The notes under the pieces: generated by a model
What the model was told of the DNA's origin: nothing
The model's input: only the letters and a program-made list of their open reading frames with translations
Databases searched by the model: none
NCBI RefSeq assembly: GCF_000301055.1
Contig: NZ_JH932301.1
Location: 10,474-67,973 of the forward strand
DNA length: 57,500 nt
Direction of reading: 5' to 3'
Origin: Falseniella ignava CCUG 37419
GTDB lineage: Bacteria; Bacillota; Bacilli; Lactobacillales; Aerococcaceae
Shown: positions 15,759 to 24,468 of the stretch, piece after piece
How the letters are laid out: every line of letters begins with the position of its first letter
How positions within the stretch are numbered: the first letter of the stretch is position 1
Position numbers and translations under genes: made by a program

Positions 15759-17076
15759 AATCCATTCCTTCCATATCAAATTGATCGAATTCTGCATTAT
15801 CCATCACTTGAATGGTCTGTCCCTCTTTGACATCGTATGGATAAAGGATGACCACTTCACCTTCCTCAACGCCTCGTAGAACGACTTGCTTCACACCTTG
15901 GCGTTCTAATTTAATCTCTTTCTTAACTGCGACGCCATCTTGAACCGTATAAATAAAAGTCTTTTCACCTTCGTAGACAATCGCATCGGTTGGAATCACA
16001 TAGCCTGGCAGGCCAATTTGGACTTTCACCGTAAACCCAGGTTGAATAAATTCATCCGCTTTAACTGTAAAGCCATATTGGGTTCCAGAGCTACCTTGGG
16101 ATGCATTATACATCGGTTCATTCGATTCATCGGACCTCGGCGAAACTTTCGGAATCTTATCGTAGTGAATCATCGTGCCGGTAACATCGCGGTCCTCAGC
16201 ATCAACATAAAGATTAACCGGACGATCTTCACCTAACGCGTAGAATTCGTACTCTGAGACGGATCCAGTAACGGAGATATCTTCACTAATTACACGAATA
16301 AATGGTACTTGTGAGTCCGTCTTTCCATCTTGATTTAAGATGACTTTACCATCTATTTTTGCAACGACTTGGCTATCTTGATCCTTCAACATTCTTGCAA
16401 CCTTAATATCAATATCTTCAATTTGTTGGTTTAAAGTTCGAATCTGATCTTTAATGCCATCCGCTGAGCCATCTTCTGGGGGTGCTACCAATTCACCAGA
16501 TTCATCCATCACCGGTGGATTGACCGGTTTATTTACATACTCCCCTTTGCCAATCGGCACCGAGACGTAATATTGGTAGCCATCTTCGGTCCAATAACCT
16601 TCAATCAAATCGCCTTGCCAGTTATAGGCATTACCGGTCATTTCTGACAATTGATCAATCAGGCGCTCACGTTGGTTATAGAGTCGGGTCTGTTCACGTC
16701 GGGTATCTTCGAGTTCGTAGACGGCTTTTTGTTCATTGTACTTAAATAAAGGTTGCCCTTTTTTGATTACTTGCCCATCCGTCACATAGACTTCTTGAAT
16801 ATCTCCCCGTTCAGCATTGTAATAATAAGTCTGATCGGTCTTCAGCTGAGCGACCCCATTAATTGTAATCGGTTCTTGGCGGTACAAGGTCATTGTTTGA
16901 TAATACTGCTCAGATTCCGAGGCTTCTTCTGGGTCTTGACTATAGGCGAGTCTCTGTCCAATAGGTCGTCCATTCGGATTCGACCAATGAATCTCCCCAT
17001 TAATAAATCCATAGGCTAATAATATTGATAACGGACCTGCGATTAACAGGCTATAATTTAATTTCTTGCGGTCCAA
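15745..17076 (-). CDS. MacA/HlyD-like membrane-fusion (adaptor) protein
   Basis: Extracytoplasmic adaptor of the exporter. One N-terminal membrane helix (residues about 8-28) precedes a barrel-sandwich half-motif (YVTDGQVIKKGQPLFKYN), a coiled-coil hairpin (about 115-235, with TRREQTRLYNQRERLIDQL), the second lipoyl half (SQVVAKIDGKVILN) and C-terminal beta-barrel and membrane-proximal domains (FIYTVQDGVAVKKEIKLERQG). The open frame reaches an ATG at 17109, but that region holds the ribosome binding site AGAGGAGG; the TTG at 17076, spaced correctly behind it, is the better start (443 residues). A promoter and a palindrome lie directly upstream. Confidence 0.85.
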   Translation of the reverse strand: MDRKKLNYSLLIAGPLSILLAYGFINGEIHWSNPNGRPIGQRLAYSQDPEEASESEQYYQTMTLYRQEPITINGVAQLKTDQTYYYNAERGDIQEVYVTDGQVIKKGQPLFKYNEQKAVYELEDTRREQTRLYNQRERLIDQLSEMTGNAYNWQGDLIEGYWTEDGYQYYVSVPIGKGEYVNKPVNPPVMDESGELVAPPEDGSADGIKDQIRTLNQQIEDIDIKVARMLKDQDSQVVAKIDGKVILNQDGKTDSQVPFIRVISEDISVTGSVSEYEFYALGEDRPVNLYVDAEDRDVTGTMIHYDKIPKVSPRSDESNEPMYNASQGSSGTQYGFTVKADEFIQPGFTVKVQIGLPGYVIPTDAIVYEGEKTFIYTVQDGVAVKKEIKLERQGVKQVVLRGVEEGEVVILYPYDVKEGQTIQVMDNAEFDQFDMEGMDYDGH

Positions 17077-17090
17077 GGATACTCCTCCTC

Positions 17091-17108
17091 TGTTACGTTT
17101 TTGTAACA
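17091..17108. promoter_or_regulatory. Perfect inverted repeat in the 5' leader of the MacAB-like operon
   Basis: TGTTAC-GTTTTT-GTAACA, two 6-base arms around six bases, lies between the promoter and the ribosome binding site, roughly +11 to +28 of the expected transcript. It could be an operator for a dimeric repressor or an mRNA stem near the start site. Confidence 0.5.
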
Positions 17109-17125
17109 TTTATTTAATTATCAAT

Positions 17126-17154
17126 AGTATATCGTTATGATTTATCTTAATCAA
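17126..17154 (-). promoter_or_regulatory. Promoter of the MacAB-like operon
   Basis: On the minus strand TTGATT (17154-17149) and TATACT (17131-17126) are 17 bases apart, close to the sigma-A consensus. Confidence 0.7.
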
Positions 17155-17186
17155 TAGCACTTCATTAATAATCTCACTTTTAAGAC

Positions 17187-17219
17187 AACGAAAAGATGGG
17201 AAGCGGCACACTTCCCATC
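17187..17219 (-). terminator. Terminator after trkA
   Basis: GATGGGAAG (17195-17203) and CTTCCCATC (17211-17219) form a perfect 9-bp stem with a 7-base loop; the minus strand continues TTTTCGTTGT. It lies 10 bases beyond the trkA stop. Confidence 0.8.
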
Positions 17220-17229
17220 CATAATTCAC

Positions 17230-18588
17230 TTATGATTTGACGACTAGCTGATTAATATCGGTCACCTCATGTTGCTTCGTTACCACATAGACAAAATCCC
17301 CTGGTTTAATTTGGGTATCCCCGGTTGGCACAATAAATTCATCTTGTCTTAAAATACCGATAATCAGCGTTTGATCTTCGAGCATCAAATCCCGCAAGGT
17401 GTTTTGCGTAATTAAGCACTCATTCAACACCTCGAATTCTAACGCTTCAAGCTGCCCTTCAATTAACATATAAAGGTTATTTACCGCTGAGTTTTCGGTT
17501 GCTTTGAGACTCCGTGTCAATTGAATAATTTTATCCGCCACTAATTGTTTCGGTGTAATAATCGTATCGAGCCCTAAATTTGCTAATGGGCGCAATAGAT
17601 AAGGACGATCTAATTTTGTAATAACTTTTGGGACGCCCTGATGCATTGCAAATAATGACGTCACCATATTTTCATGGTCACTGCGGTTTAAACTAACGAC
17701 AGCATCATAATTCTTAATATGTTCTTCTTCCAAGACACGTTGGTCTGACCCGTCACCATGAATGACTTCAATTTCAGGGTAGCTAATGGCCAACTGCAAC
17801 GCTGTCTTATAATCTTGTTCAATCACTGTAATCTCCAGATGGCGTTGCTTTAATTCTTCTAATAGATAATGCGTTAATGTCCCTCCATCGATAATCAAAA
17901 CTTTCTTAATAGTCACTTGTTTCGTTCTTAGGCGGTTGTATAGAATTTTTAAGCGATTTTGCTCACTTAAAACATGAATTCGGTCTCCCGCTTGCATGAC
18001 GAAGTCACCATCCGGAATATAGACCTCATCCCCGCGTTCAATCGCACAAATTAAAATATCGCCGTCTAAGTAATTTCTAAAGTCCATAATCTTACAGTTA
18101 GCGGCGGCACTCTCGGGTGTAATTGTCAACCCGACAATATGCATCCGACCATTCGCGAAAGCTTCGATTGAATTGGCGAAAGGATACCTTAAGATTTGGT
18201 CAATCACCACTGCGGCATCATGCTCGGGATTGACAATCCGATTGACCCCGATGGCCGATTGCATAAATTGAATATCTTCCATATATTCTGGATCCCGCAC
18301 TCGTCCATAGACATGCTTAACACCAAAGTTTTGAGCAATAATCGAAGAGATAATATTCTTCTCATCCGAGTTGGTAACCGCAATAAAGACATCGGCTGTC
18401 GCAATCCCGGCCTCTTGCAAAATCCGAACCGAAGCCGCTGAACCGACGATTCCTTGAACATCATATTGCCCCGCAATCTCATCAATAATGTGCTCATTCG
18501 GGTCTACAATCACGATATCCGCTGTCTGGTACAATGCTTCACAGATGGCACTTCCGACTTCGCCACCACCACATATAATGATTTGCAT
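17230..18588 (-). CDS. trkA: Trk potassium uptake regulatory subunit TrkA
   Basis: Cytoplasmic gating ring protein of the TrkH potassium channel. It has two RCK_N/RCK_C repeats: the first Rossmann motif is IIICGGGEVGSAICEAL at the N-terminus with the conserved VDPNEH acidic end, and the second begins near residue 228 (KKVLIIDGGTLTHYLLEEL), where the glycine motif is degenerate. TrkA_C domains follow each. The open frame extends 31 codons upstream, but AGGAGGAATCATC directly precedes the ATG at 18588, giving the normal 452 residues. It lies 11 bases after trkH, so both subunits are co-transcribed. Confidence 0.93.
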   Translation of the reverse strand: MQIIICGGGEVGSAICEALYQTADIVIVDPNEHIIDEIAGQYDVQGIVGSAASVRILQEAGIATADVFIAVTNSDEKNIISSIIAQNFGVKHVYGRVRDPEYMEDIQFMQSAIGVNRIVNPEHDAAVVIDQILRYPFANSIEAFANGRMHIVGLTITPESAAANCKIMDFRNYLDGDILICAIERGDEVYIPDGDFVMQAGDRIHVLSEQNRLKILYNRLRTKQVTIKKVLIIDGGTLTHYLLEELKQRHLEITVIEQDYKTALQLAISYPEIEVIHGDGSDQRVLEEEHIKNYDAVVSLNRSDHENMVTSLFAMHQGVPKVITKLDRPYLLRPLANLGLDTIITPKQLVADKIIQLTRSLKATENSAVNNLYMLIEGQLEALEFEVLNECLITQNTLRDLMLEDQTLIIGILRQDEFIVPTGDTQIKPGDFVYVVTKQHEVTDINQLVVKS

Positions 18589-18599
18589 GATGATTCCTC

Positions 18600-20051
18600 C
18601 TAGTATTTCGTTGTCCAAGTGCGTTTCAGTAACAGAATTAACACGGGATATATTTCCAAGCGTCCAATAATCATGGAACAAATTAAGGTTACTTTTGCAA
18701 AAGGATTAAACGAAGCAAAATTACTGGCGGGTCCAATATTACCCATCCCTGGTCCGATATTATTAATTGTCGCAGCTACCGCACTGAAGGCGGTCATAAA
18801 ATCATTTTCAGAAATAGAAACAAATAGCGTCAATACAGTAAATACCATAAAATAAGTTCCCAAATAGATAAAGGTCCGCTTAATATAAATATTCGACATC
18901 AATCGCCCATCAACTGTGATCGGCACCACTTTACGTGGGTGTACGGCTTGAATAATATCGCGTCGAATGCCTTTAAGATAAATCAAAATTCTCGACATTT
19001 TTATTCCACCAGCAGTTGACCCAGCCATACTTCCTGAAAACATCAATAATAAAATGATGAGCCGGGCAAATAATGGCCAAAGAGTAAAGTCCACCGTCCC
19101 GAAACCAGTCGTTGAAATAATCGTTGTAACGGTAAAGAACGCATCGCGAAAGAGCGGTTCAAAATGTAAATAATCTGCATGCATAACAAGCATCAACAGT
19201 AAAACCGCTGCCGCAAGTACTTTTAGAAATAATCGCAACTCTTCGCTTGAAAAGAATGTTTTAAATTCTTTACGTAATAAAAAATAATACAAATTAAAGT
19301 TAATACCAAATATAATCATGCCAAAGGATAGAATATACTCAACCATCGGATTATTAAAATGGCCGACACTGAGGGCTTTATTACTAAAACCGCCTGTCCC
19401 AGCCGTCCCAAATGCATGAATCAATGCATCAAAAGGTTGCATCCCAGCTAGCATCAGTAGTAAGACTAAAATACCCGTCATCGCAATATAAATTGTATAA
19501 AGAATCGCTGCGGTATTTTTATTTTTCGCAACTAACTTACCAAATTCAGGTCCGGGAACTTCTGCCTTCATAATACTCACGGAACCTTCACCCAGTTCAG
19601 GAATTAAAGCAAAGGCAAAAACTAGCACCCCCATCCCACCTACTAAATGGGAGAAACTGCGCCAAAACAACATCGATTGACTGAGTGCTTCAACATTTTG
19701 TAGAATACTTGACCCTGTCGTTGTAAATCCTGACGTCATCTCGAAGGTTGCATCAATCACGCTTTGAATTTCCCCACTAAATATAAATGGGAGCCCACCA
19801 AAAAATGACAGTAAAAACCACGATAAGGCTGTGATCGCAAAACCATCCACTAAGGTATATGATGTTTGCTCGGGCTCAAATAAGCTGAGAAAAAAACCAC
19901 AGACGACTAAAATACCGATCGTATAAATAAAGCTTAATAAAGTCTCAGGCCCTTCCCGGTAGATTAATCCCACAACAAATGGAATTAACATTAAGACGGC
20001 TTCTAAATAGCATATACGCCCTAGAAAGCCTGCCACCATTCGCTTATTCAT
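18600..20051 (-). CDS. trkH: Trk potassium transporter membrane subunit TrkH
   Basis: Integral membrane K+ translocating subunit, 483 residues, with eight core helices in four M1-P-M2 repeats. The pore loops with selectivity-type glycines are visible: MTSGFTTTGSSI, FGTAGTGGFSNK, ISTTGFGTVDF and ATINNIGPGMGN. RRDIIQAVHPRKVVPI is a conserved cytoplasmic segment. It lies between the methyltransferase gene and trkA with very short spacers, so the three are one operon. The ATG is preceded by AAGGGAG at a rather long spacer. Confidence 0.94.
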   Translation of the reverse strand: MNKRMVAGFLGRICYLEAVLMLIPFVVGLIYREGPETLLSFIYTIGILVVCGFFLSLFEPEQTSYTLVDGFAITALSWFLLSFFGGLPFIFSGEIQSVIDATFEMTSGFTTTGSSILQNVEALSQSMLFWRSFSHLVGGMGVLVFAFALIPELGEGSVSIMKAEVPGPEFGKLVAKNKNTAAILYTIYIAMTGILVLLLMLAGMQPFDALIHAFGTAGTGGFSNKALSVGHFNNPMVEYILSFGMIIFGINFNLYYFLLRKEFKTFFSSEELRLFLKVLAAAVLLLMLVMHADYLHFEPLFRDAFFTVTTIISTTGFGTVDFTLWPLFARLIILLLMFSGSMAGSTAGGIKMSRILIYLKGIRRDIIQAVHPRKVVPITVDGRLMSNIYIKRTFIYLGTYFMVFTVLTLFVSISENDFMTAFSAVAATINNIGPGMGNIGPASNFASFNPFAKVTLICSMIIGRLEIYPVLILLLKRTWTTKY

Positions 20052-20056
20052 TGAGC

Positions 20057-20713
20057 TTAGTCACTCCCTTCTTGCTTAATTGACCGAAGAATCCAATAAC
20101 CACGGTCTTGCTTTAACCGTTCAACATTATCAAAGCGTTGCACCATATAATCACGCATCGAAGGTGCTCCTTGTTTCTTCTGGATAACTACATATAACTC
20201 GCCTCCTGGCTTCAGTGCAATCTCCGCTTGATCCACAAATGCTTGGATCGTTTGCTTGCCAGCACGAATCGGCGGATTGGTCACTACACAATCGTACTGC
20301 ACATCCCAATTCACTTGCGTAACATCGCTTTGTATCCATTGGATTTCTTTAATTTGATTTAATTGTTGGTTTGTTTGCGCTAAATCATACGCGCGTTGAT
20401 TTAATTCAATCCCTGTTACTGTTAAGTCTGGTCCTTCCGATTCACTTAATTTCTTCAATATAATTGCAACTGGGCCATATCCACTGCCTAATTCAAGCAG
20501 GGATTGCCACCTTGGTTGCCAATATTTGCGGACCGTCTTAATTAAAACTTGTGAACCATAGTCAAGTCCATCTCGCAAGAAGACGCCACGATCGGTCTCA
20601 AATTGAAAGGTAGTTCCTTCTTCTACCCAAGTATAACGTTTTGGATCGTGTTGACTCGTTGGTTGTTGTGAATAATAATGATCGTTCACTTGATAAAACT
20701 CCTTTAATTTCAA
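20057..20713 (-). CDS. Class I SAM-dependent methyltransferase (RsmC/RlmG-like MTS domain)
   Basis: Residues about 50-215 form an MTS-type Rossmann methyltransferase. Motif I is LLELGSGYGPVAI, the acidic loop is VTGIELNQRAY, and the catalytic N-P-P signature is CVVTNPPIRAGK, which marks N-methylation of an exocyclic base nitrogen in rRNA, as in RsmC/RlmG. Length (218) matches the short single-domain Bacillota members. The target base is not certain. A -10-like TATAAT lies just upstream on the minus strand (20720-20735 region). It is the first gene of the operon with trkH and trkA. Confidence 0.82.
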   Translation of the reverse strand: MKLKEFYQVNDHYYSQQPTSQHDPKRYTWVEEGTTFQFETDRGVFLRDGLDYGSQVLIKTVRKYWQPRWQSLLELGSGYGPVAIILKKLSESEGPDLTVTGIELNQRAYDLAQTNQQLNQIKEIQWIQSDVTQVNWDVQYDCVVTNPPIRAGKQTIQAFVDQAEIALKPGGELYVVIQKKQGAPSMRDYMVQRFDNVERLKQDRGYWILRSIKQEGSD

Positions 20714-20813
20714 TACTCAATCATTATACACTAGTTTAGCTAAGGTTTTACGGTTATTTAATTAAATAGATTATGTTATCATAGGAAAGAAAGATATTTT
20801 GAAGGAGAGACAG

Positions 20814-21677
20814 ATGATTAAATTATTCGTATCCGATATGGATGGAACGTTACTCAATGAAAACCATGTAATTAGCGAACGTAATGCCGAAGCGATTCGC
20901 CAACTTGAAGCTGCAGGCATTGAATTTATGATTGCGACAGGTCGGACATTAATGTCAGCCACGCCGTTACTCAAAGAACACGGCCTAAAGTCTCATATGA
21001 TTAATTTAAATGGCGCAGCGATCTATGATACACAAGGACGTTTGGAATACTCGATTCCAATGGAACCAAGTACGGTTGCTGAAATTATGAGTTATTGTGC
21101 GGTGAACGGCTTAGGGTACACTTTAATGACCGATCAGCATACCTTTGTCATCGATGTTGAAGAATTTATCGAAGATATGAAAAAGTTTATGCCCGTTCGT
21201 GAACAAGAAGATGGTCAAGAATTAAGCTCCCAAGCTCAGTTTGCAGGAATTCAAGAAGACATTCGTCCGTTAGATGAATTTGACTTCAATCACAACCATA
21301 CGATTCTTAAAATGATGGTCTTCAGTCCGCAAGATCCAAGTAAATTTGACGCTTTCCACCAAGTCTTTGATAAGTTTGACGATATCGATATCACTTCATC
21401 AGCGGTTGATAATCGTGAAATCACGCACACCAATGCGCAAAAGGGGATCGCTGTTGAAAGCTACGCCCAACAAAAGGGCTACACAATGGATCAAGTCGCA
21501 ACGATTGGAGACTCGCTGAACGATCGCTCGATGCTTAAAATGGCAAAGTACAGCTACGCGATGGATAATGCTAGCCCAGAAGTCAAAGCCATGGCGAAGT
21601 TTATTGCGCCGAGCAACCGAGAAGATGGTGTCGCTTTAGTTATTGAACAAATTCTATCTGAACAAGCTCAAAGTTGA
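20814..21677 (+). CDS. Cof-type HAD-IIB family phosphatase
   Basis: Cytoplasmic sugar-phosphate or flavin-phosphate phosphatase of the Cof subfamily. HAD motif I is FVSDMDGTLL at the N-terminus, motif II is MIATGRT, and motifs III/IV lie in KGYTMDQVATIGDSLNDRSML. A C2B cap occupies about residues 85-200. The frame is open from a TTG at 20799, but the ATG at 20814 is 6 bases behind GGAGAGA and gives the standard 287-residue protein. The physiological substrate is not predictable. It is probably co-transcribed with the MATE gene 64 bases downstream. Confidence 0.9.
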   Translation: MIKLFVSDMDGTLLNENHVISERNAEAIRQLEAAGIEFMIATGRTLMSATPLLKEHGLKSHMINLNGAAIYDTQGRLEYSIPMEPSTVAEIMSYCAVNGLGYTLMTDQHTFVIDVEEFIEDMKKFMPVREQEDGQELSSQAQFAGIQEDIRPLDEFDFNHNHTILKMMVFSPQDPSKFDAFHQVFDKFDDIDITSSAVDNREITHTNAQKGIAVESYAQQKGYTMDQVATIGDSLNDRSMLKMAKYSYAMDNASPEVKAMAKFIAPSNREDGVALVIEQILSEQAQS

Positions 21678-21741
21678 TTCATTGATTCCATCAAATCACA
21701 TGACGCAGTTTTAGCATCCATAGCTTAGATAGAAGGGACAC

Positions 21742-23082
21742 ATGAATACAAAACACTATTATAAAAATGCACTAAAAATGGCTTGGCCCTCCGTCTTAGA
21801 AAGTTTTTTCATCTCATTAGCTGGGATGATTGATACGATGATGGTCAGTGCAATGGGGACCTATGCGGTGGCCGCAGTGGGACTGACGACACAAGCTAAA
21901 TTTATCGGACTCACTGCCTTTTTTGCAATTAACGTCGCCGTCTCTGCCCTTGTCGCTCGGCGACGTGGCCAAGAAGATGAGGACGGTGCCAATGAGATTT
22001 TCCTAACCGCGCTCGTGATGTCAATCATTTTATGCTTGATTATCAGTATTTCGATGGTGTATTATGCAGGACCCTTAATGCGAATTTCAGGAAGTCAAAG
22101 TGATACGCATGCGCCTGCTACGCTATATTTTAAAATTATTACGAGCGGAATGATATTCAACGTCATTGCGATGGTCATCAACGCCGCCCAGCGTGGCAGT
22201 GGGAATACAAAGATTGCTTTCGTGACCAACTTAACCTCTTCAATTGTCAATATTATTTTCAATTACTTATTGATTAATGGTTATTATGGCTTCCCAAAAT
22301 TAGGGATTAAAGGAGCGGCGATTGCGACCGTCTTCGGCACTTTTGTCGCCATGGTAATGAGTATTCGTTCACTGTTTCATCACTCAAGTTATATCCGCGT
22401 TAAATATATCATCAAGCACCACATCCGAACACAGTGGCAAACGGTCAAATCCATTGTTCAGTTCGGCTCAACCATGCTCGTTGAAAACCTCGCCATGCGA
22501 GTAGGTTTTCTAACAACCGCCATTACTGCCGCCAATTTAGGCACAAGTTCTTTTGCGGTTCATAATGCAGCGATGAATATTATTCGTATTGGCTTTGCCT
22601 TGGCTGACGGTATGCAAGTTGCTGCCGTGGCATTGACCGGCTATGCACTGGGGCAAGGTGAGCGCGAAGAAGCAATTACTTATGGCCATATCTGCCAACG
22701 AATTGGCTTGGCTATTTCCGTGGTCGTTGCGATCGTCTTCTTCTTCGGTGGAGAGACCATTATGAGCGCCTTCTTCAGCAATCCAGCTGAAATCGAGATG
22801 GGAACGATTCTCACTCGCTTTATGACTGTCATTATCTTATTGCAAATCTCGCAAATCATCTACGGGGCTTGCTTAAGAGCGGGTGGCGATGTCAAGTATA
22901 CCTTGATGGCAGGGATTGTTTCTGTCACCTTTATCCGAACCATTACAACCCTCACACTGGTCAATGTCTTCCAACTTGGGTTAATTGGAATTTGGATTGG
23001 AATTTTCTCCGATCAATTCTCTCGCTACCTCTTTATGCGACACCGATTCAAACAAGGTAAATGGACGGAAATTGCGATTTAA
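21742..23082 (+). CDS. MATE family multidrug/toxin efflux transporter
   Basis: Integral membrane antiporter with twelve helices arranged as two MatE repeats (residues about 10-170 and 235-400). The N-terminal ALKMAWPSVLESFFISLAGMIDTMMV and the helix-10 region GACLRAGGDVKYTL are typical of DinF/NorM-like members. These proteins export cationic drugs or metabolites with Na+ or H+. Length 446 is normal. AGAAGGGAC precedes the ATG. A strong terminator follows at 23124. Confidence 0.92.
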   Translation: MNTKHYYKNALKMAWPSVLESFFISLAGMIDTMMVSAMGTYAVAAVGLTTQAKFIGLTAFFAINVAVSALVARRRGQEDEDGANEIFLTALVMSIILCLIISISMVYYAGPLMRISGSQSDTHAPATLYFKIITSGMIFNVIAMVINAAQRGSGNTKIAFVTNLTSSIVNIIFNYLLINGYYGFPKLGIKGAAIATVFGTFVAMVMSIRSLFHHSSYIRVKYIIKHHIRTQWQTVKSIVQFGSTMLVENLAMRVGFLTTAITAANLGTSSFAVHNAAMNIIRIGFALADGMQVAAVALTGYALGQGEREEAITYGHICQRIGLAISVVVAIVFFFGGETIMSAFFSNPAEIEMGTILTRFMTVIILLQISQIIYGACLRAGGDVKYTLMAGIVSVTFIRTITTLTLVNVFQLGLIGIWIGIFSDQFSRYLFMRHRFKQGKWTEIAI

Positions 23083-23123
23083 ATTTTAAGAATCAATTCA
23101 TAGAAAATATCATAGCAAGTGTT

Positions 23124-23171
23124 AAAAATCGGAGTGAGTTGCACACACTATGTGCGTTCACTCCGATTTTT
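23124..23171 (+). terminator. Terminator after the MATE gene
   Basis: AAAAATCGGAGTGA and TCACTCCGATTTTT form a 13-14-bp stem around a 20-base loop, ending in a T-run. Confidence 0.85.
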
Positions 23172-23213
23172 CATTGTTTTGTATTAATGTTACTTTAAAG
23201 CGTTAGATAGCAC

Positions 23214-23339
23214 GTGGTTTTCCCCTATGTAGAGGAGTTAATCGCCGAGTCTCAGACCGATGGTAATAAGGATTTGGCTACGATGGCCTTGATTCTAGGC
23301 TTTGCTCTCATGATGACTTCAGATGTTAACCTAGGATAA
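23214..23339 (+). pseudogene. Remnant of a ZIP-family metal transporter (C-terminal fragment)
   Basis: Reading from 23214, 41 codons encode VVFPYVEELIAESQ and then a hydrophobic helix LATMALILGFALMM ending SDVNLG and a stop. The conserved VEELIPESQ motif, last helix and DVALG-type C-terminus are those of ZIP (ZupT-like) zinc/iron transporters. An in-frame stop lies just upstream and the rest of the gene is missing, so this is a decayed 3' end. It lies in a 486-base gap that otherwise holds only a terminator and the promoter of the next operon. Confidence 0.6.
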
Positions 23340-23426
23340 GCCAATGATATCAAATCTATCTACCTTAATCAGAAGGCGGCTCAATCTTTTTACTTTACCA
23401 CCGTTAATCATCATTGCCTACAGATA

Positions 23427-23480
23427 TTTACATAGTTTTTATTATTAATTTACGTAGTTTTAATAATTAGGTGGTATAAT
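23427..23480 (+). promoter_or_regulatory. Promoter with tandem direct repeats upstream of the ABC-2 exporter
   Basis: TTTACATAGTTTT and TTTACGTAGTTTT start at 23427 and 23449, a 22-base period, followed by an extended -10 TGGTATAAT (23472-23480). The second repeat covers the -35 position and there is no consensus -35 hexamer. Paired repeats about two helical turns apart before a promoter without -35 are the arrangement used by LytTR-type activators such as ComE, BlpR and PlnC. Confidence 0.55.
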
Positions 23481-23568
23481 CAACGATAAAATTATGTTGA
23501 TTAATATGCTATTATGTCTATCATAGATAGTTATTGAGGAGGGCTAAGTCATAGCTAAGGAGAATAAG

Positions 23569-24468
23569 ATGAAAGCTATTGAAGTAAGACACCTGAAAAA
23601 AGCTTATGGAGACTTTAAGGCCGTGGACGATATTTCTTTTTCTGTCGATGAAGGAAGTTTGTTTGCCTTTTTAGGTGAAAATGGAGCTGGAAAATCAACT
23701 ACCATTAATATGTTGTGTACAATCCTTCAAAAATCCAGCGGAGAAGCAGACATTCTAGGATATCGACTGGGCGAAGACGACGACAAGATTAGAGACAGGA
23801 TAGGAATCGTTTTCCAGCATTCTGTGCTCGATCCTGAATTGACCGTCCGAGAGAATATTCTGACTCGAGGAGCATACTATGGACTGTCTTCCCACCAAGT
23901 CGACCAGCGATTGGCAGTATTTTCAGAATTATTTGATTACAACAGGATCAAGAATCAGCACTACGCTGACCTAAGTGGCGGTCAAAGGAGACAAGTAGAC
24001 TTGATGCGAGCCTTGATTAATCAGCCTAAAATTTTGTTTTTAGATGAGCCGACGACGGGCTTGGATTCTAAGGCGCGGCAGAATATCTGGCAATACTTGA
24101 ATTTATTGCGCCAAGAGTTACACTTGACTATCTTCCTCACGACGCATTATATGGAGGAAACGAAAAACTGTGACCAAGTGGTGATTATTGATCATGGTAA
24201 GATTATCGCCGATGCTAGCCCTCAGCAGCTAAAGAATAGCTATACCTATCCCAAACTCCTTTGGTACACCGATCGGTCAAAGAGTCAGGAAGAGATTTTA
24301 GAGGGCTTGGATTATGAATACAAGAACGATCATTATGTCATTAAGTTTGTTGGCGATATCCACCCATTTTTGTACCAGTACCGGGATCGAATTCAAGATT
24401 TTGAGTTTATCAAAGGCGACATGGATGACGTCTTTCTTAATATTACAGGGAGAGTGATGAAGCGATGA
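23569..24468 (+). CDS. ABC-2 type exporter, ATP-binding protein
   Basis: ATPase of a DrrA/NatA-like exporter. Walker A is GENGAGKSTTI, Q-loop VFQHSVLD, signature LSGGQRRQVDLMRAL, Walker B ILFLDEPTTGLD and switch His FLTTHYMEET; residues about 220-299 form the accessory C-terminal domain common in this class. AAGGAG lies 6 bases before the ATG; an 80-base leader also contains a second GGAGGG. The last four bases (ATGA) overlap the permease start. The cargo is unknown; such pairs often give self-resistance to bacteriocins or antibiotics. Its place in a patch of broken genes suggests acquisition by transfer. Confidence 0.88.
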   Translation: MKAIEVRHLKKAYGDFKAVDDISFSVDEGSLFAFLGENGAGKSTTINMLCTILQKSSGEADILGYRLGEDDDKIRDRIGIVFQHSVLDPELTVRENILTRGAYYGLSSHQVDQRLAVFSELFDYNRIKNQHYADLSGGQRRQVDLMRALINQPKILFLDEPTTGLDSKARQNIWQYLNLLRQELHLTIFLTTHYMEETKNCDQVVIIDHGKIIADASPQQLKNSYTYPKLLWYTDRSKSQEEILEGLDYEYKNDHYVIKFVGDIHPFLYQYRDRIQDFEFIKGDMDDVFLNITGRVMKR

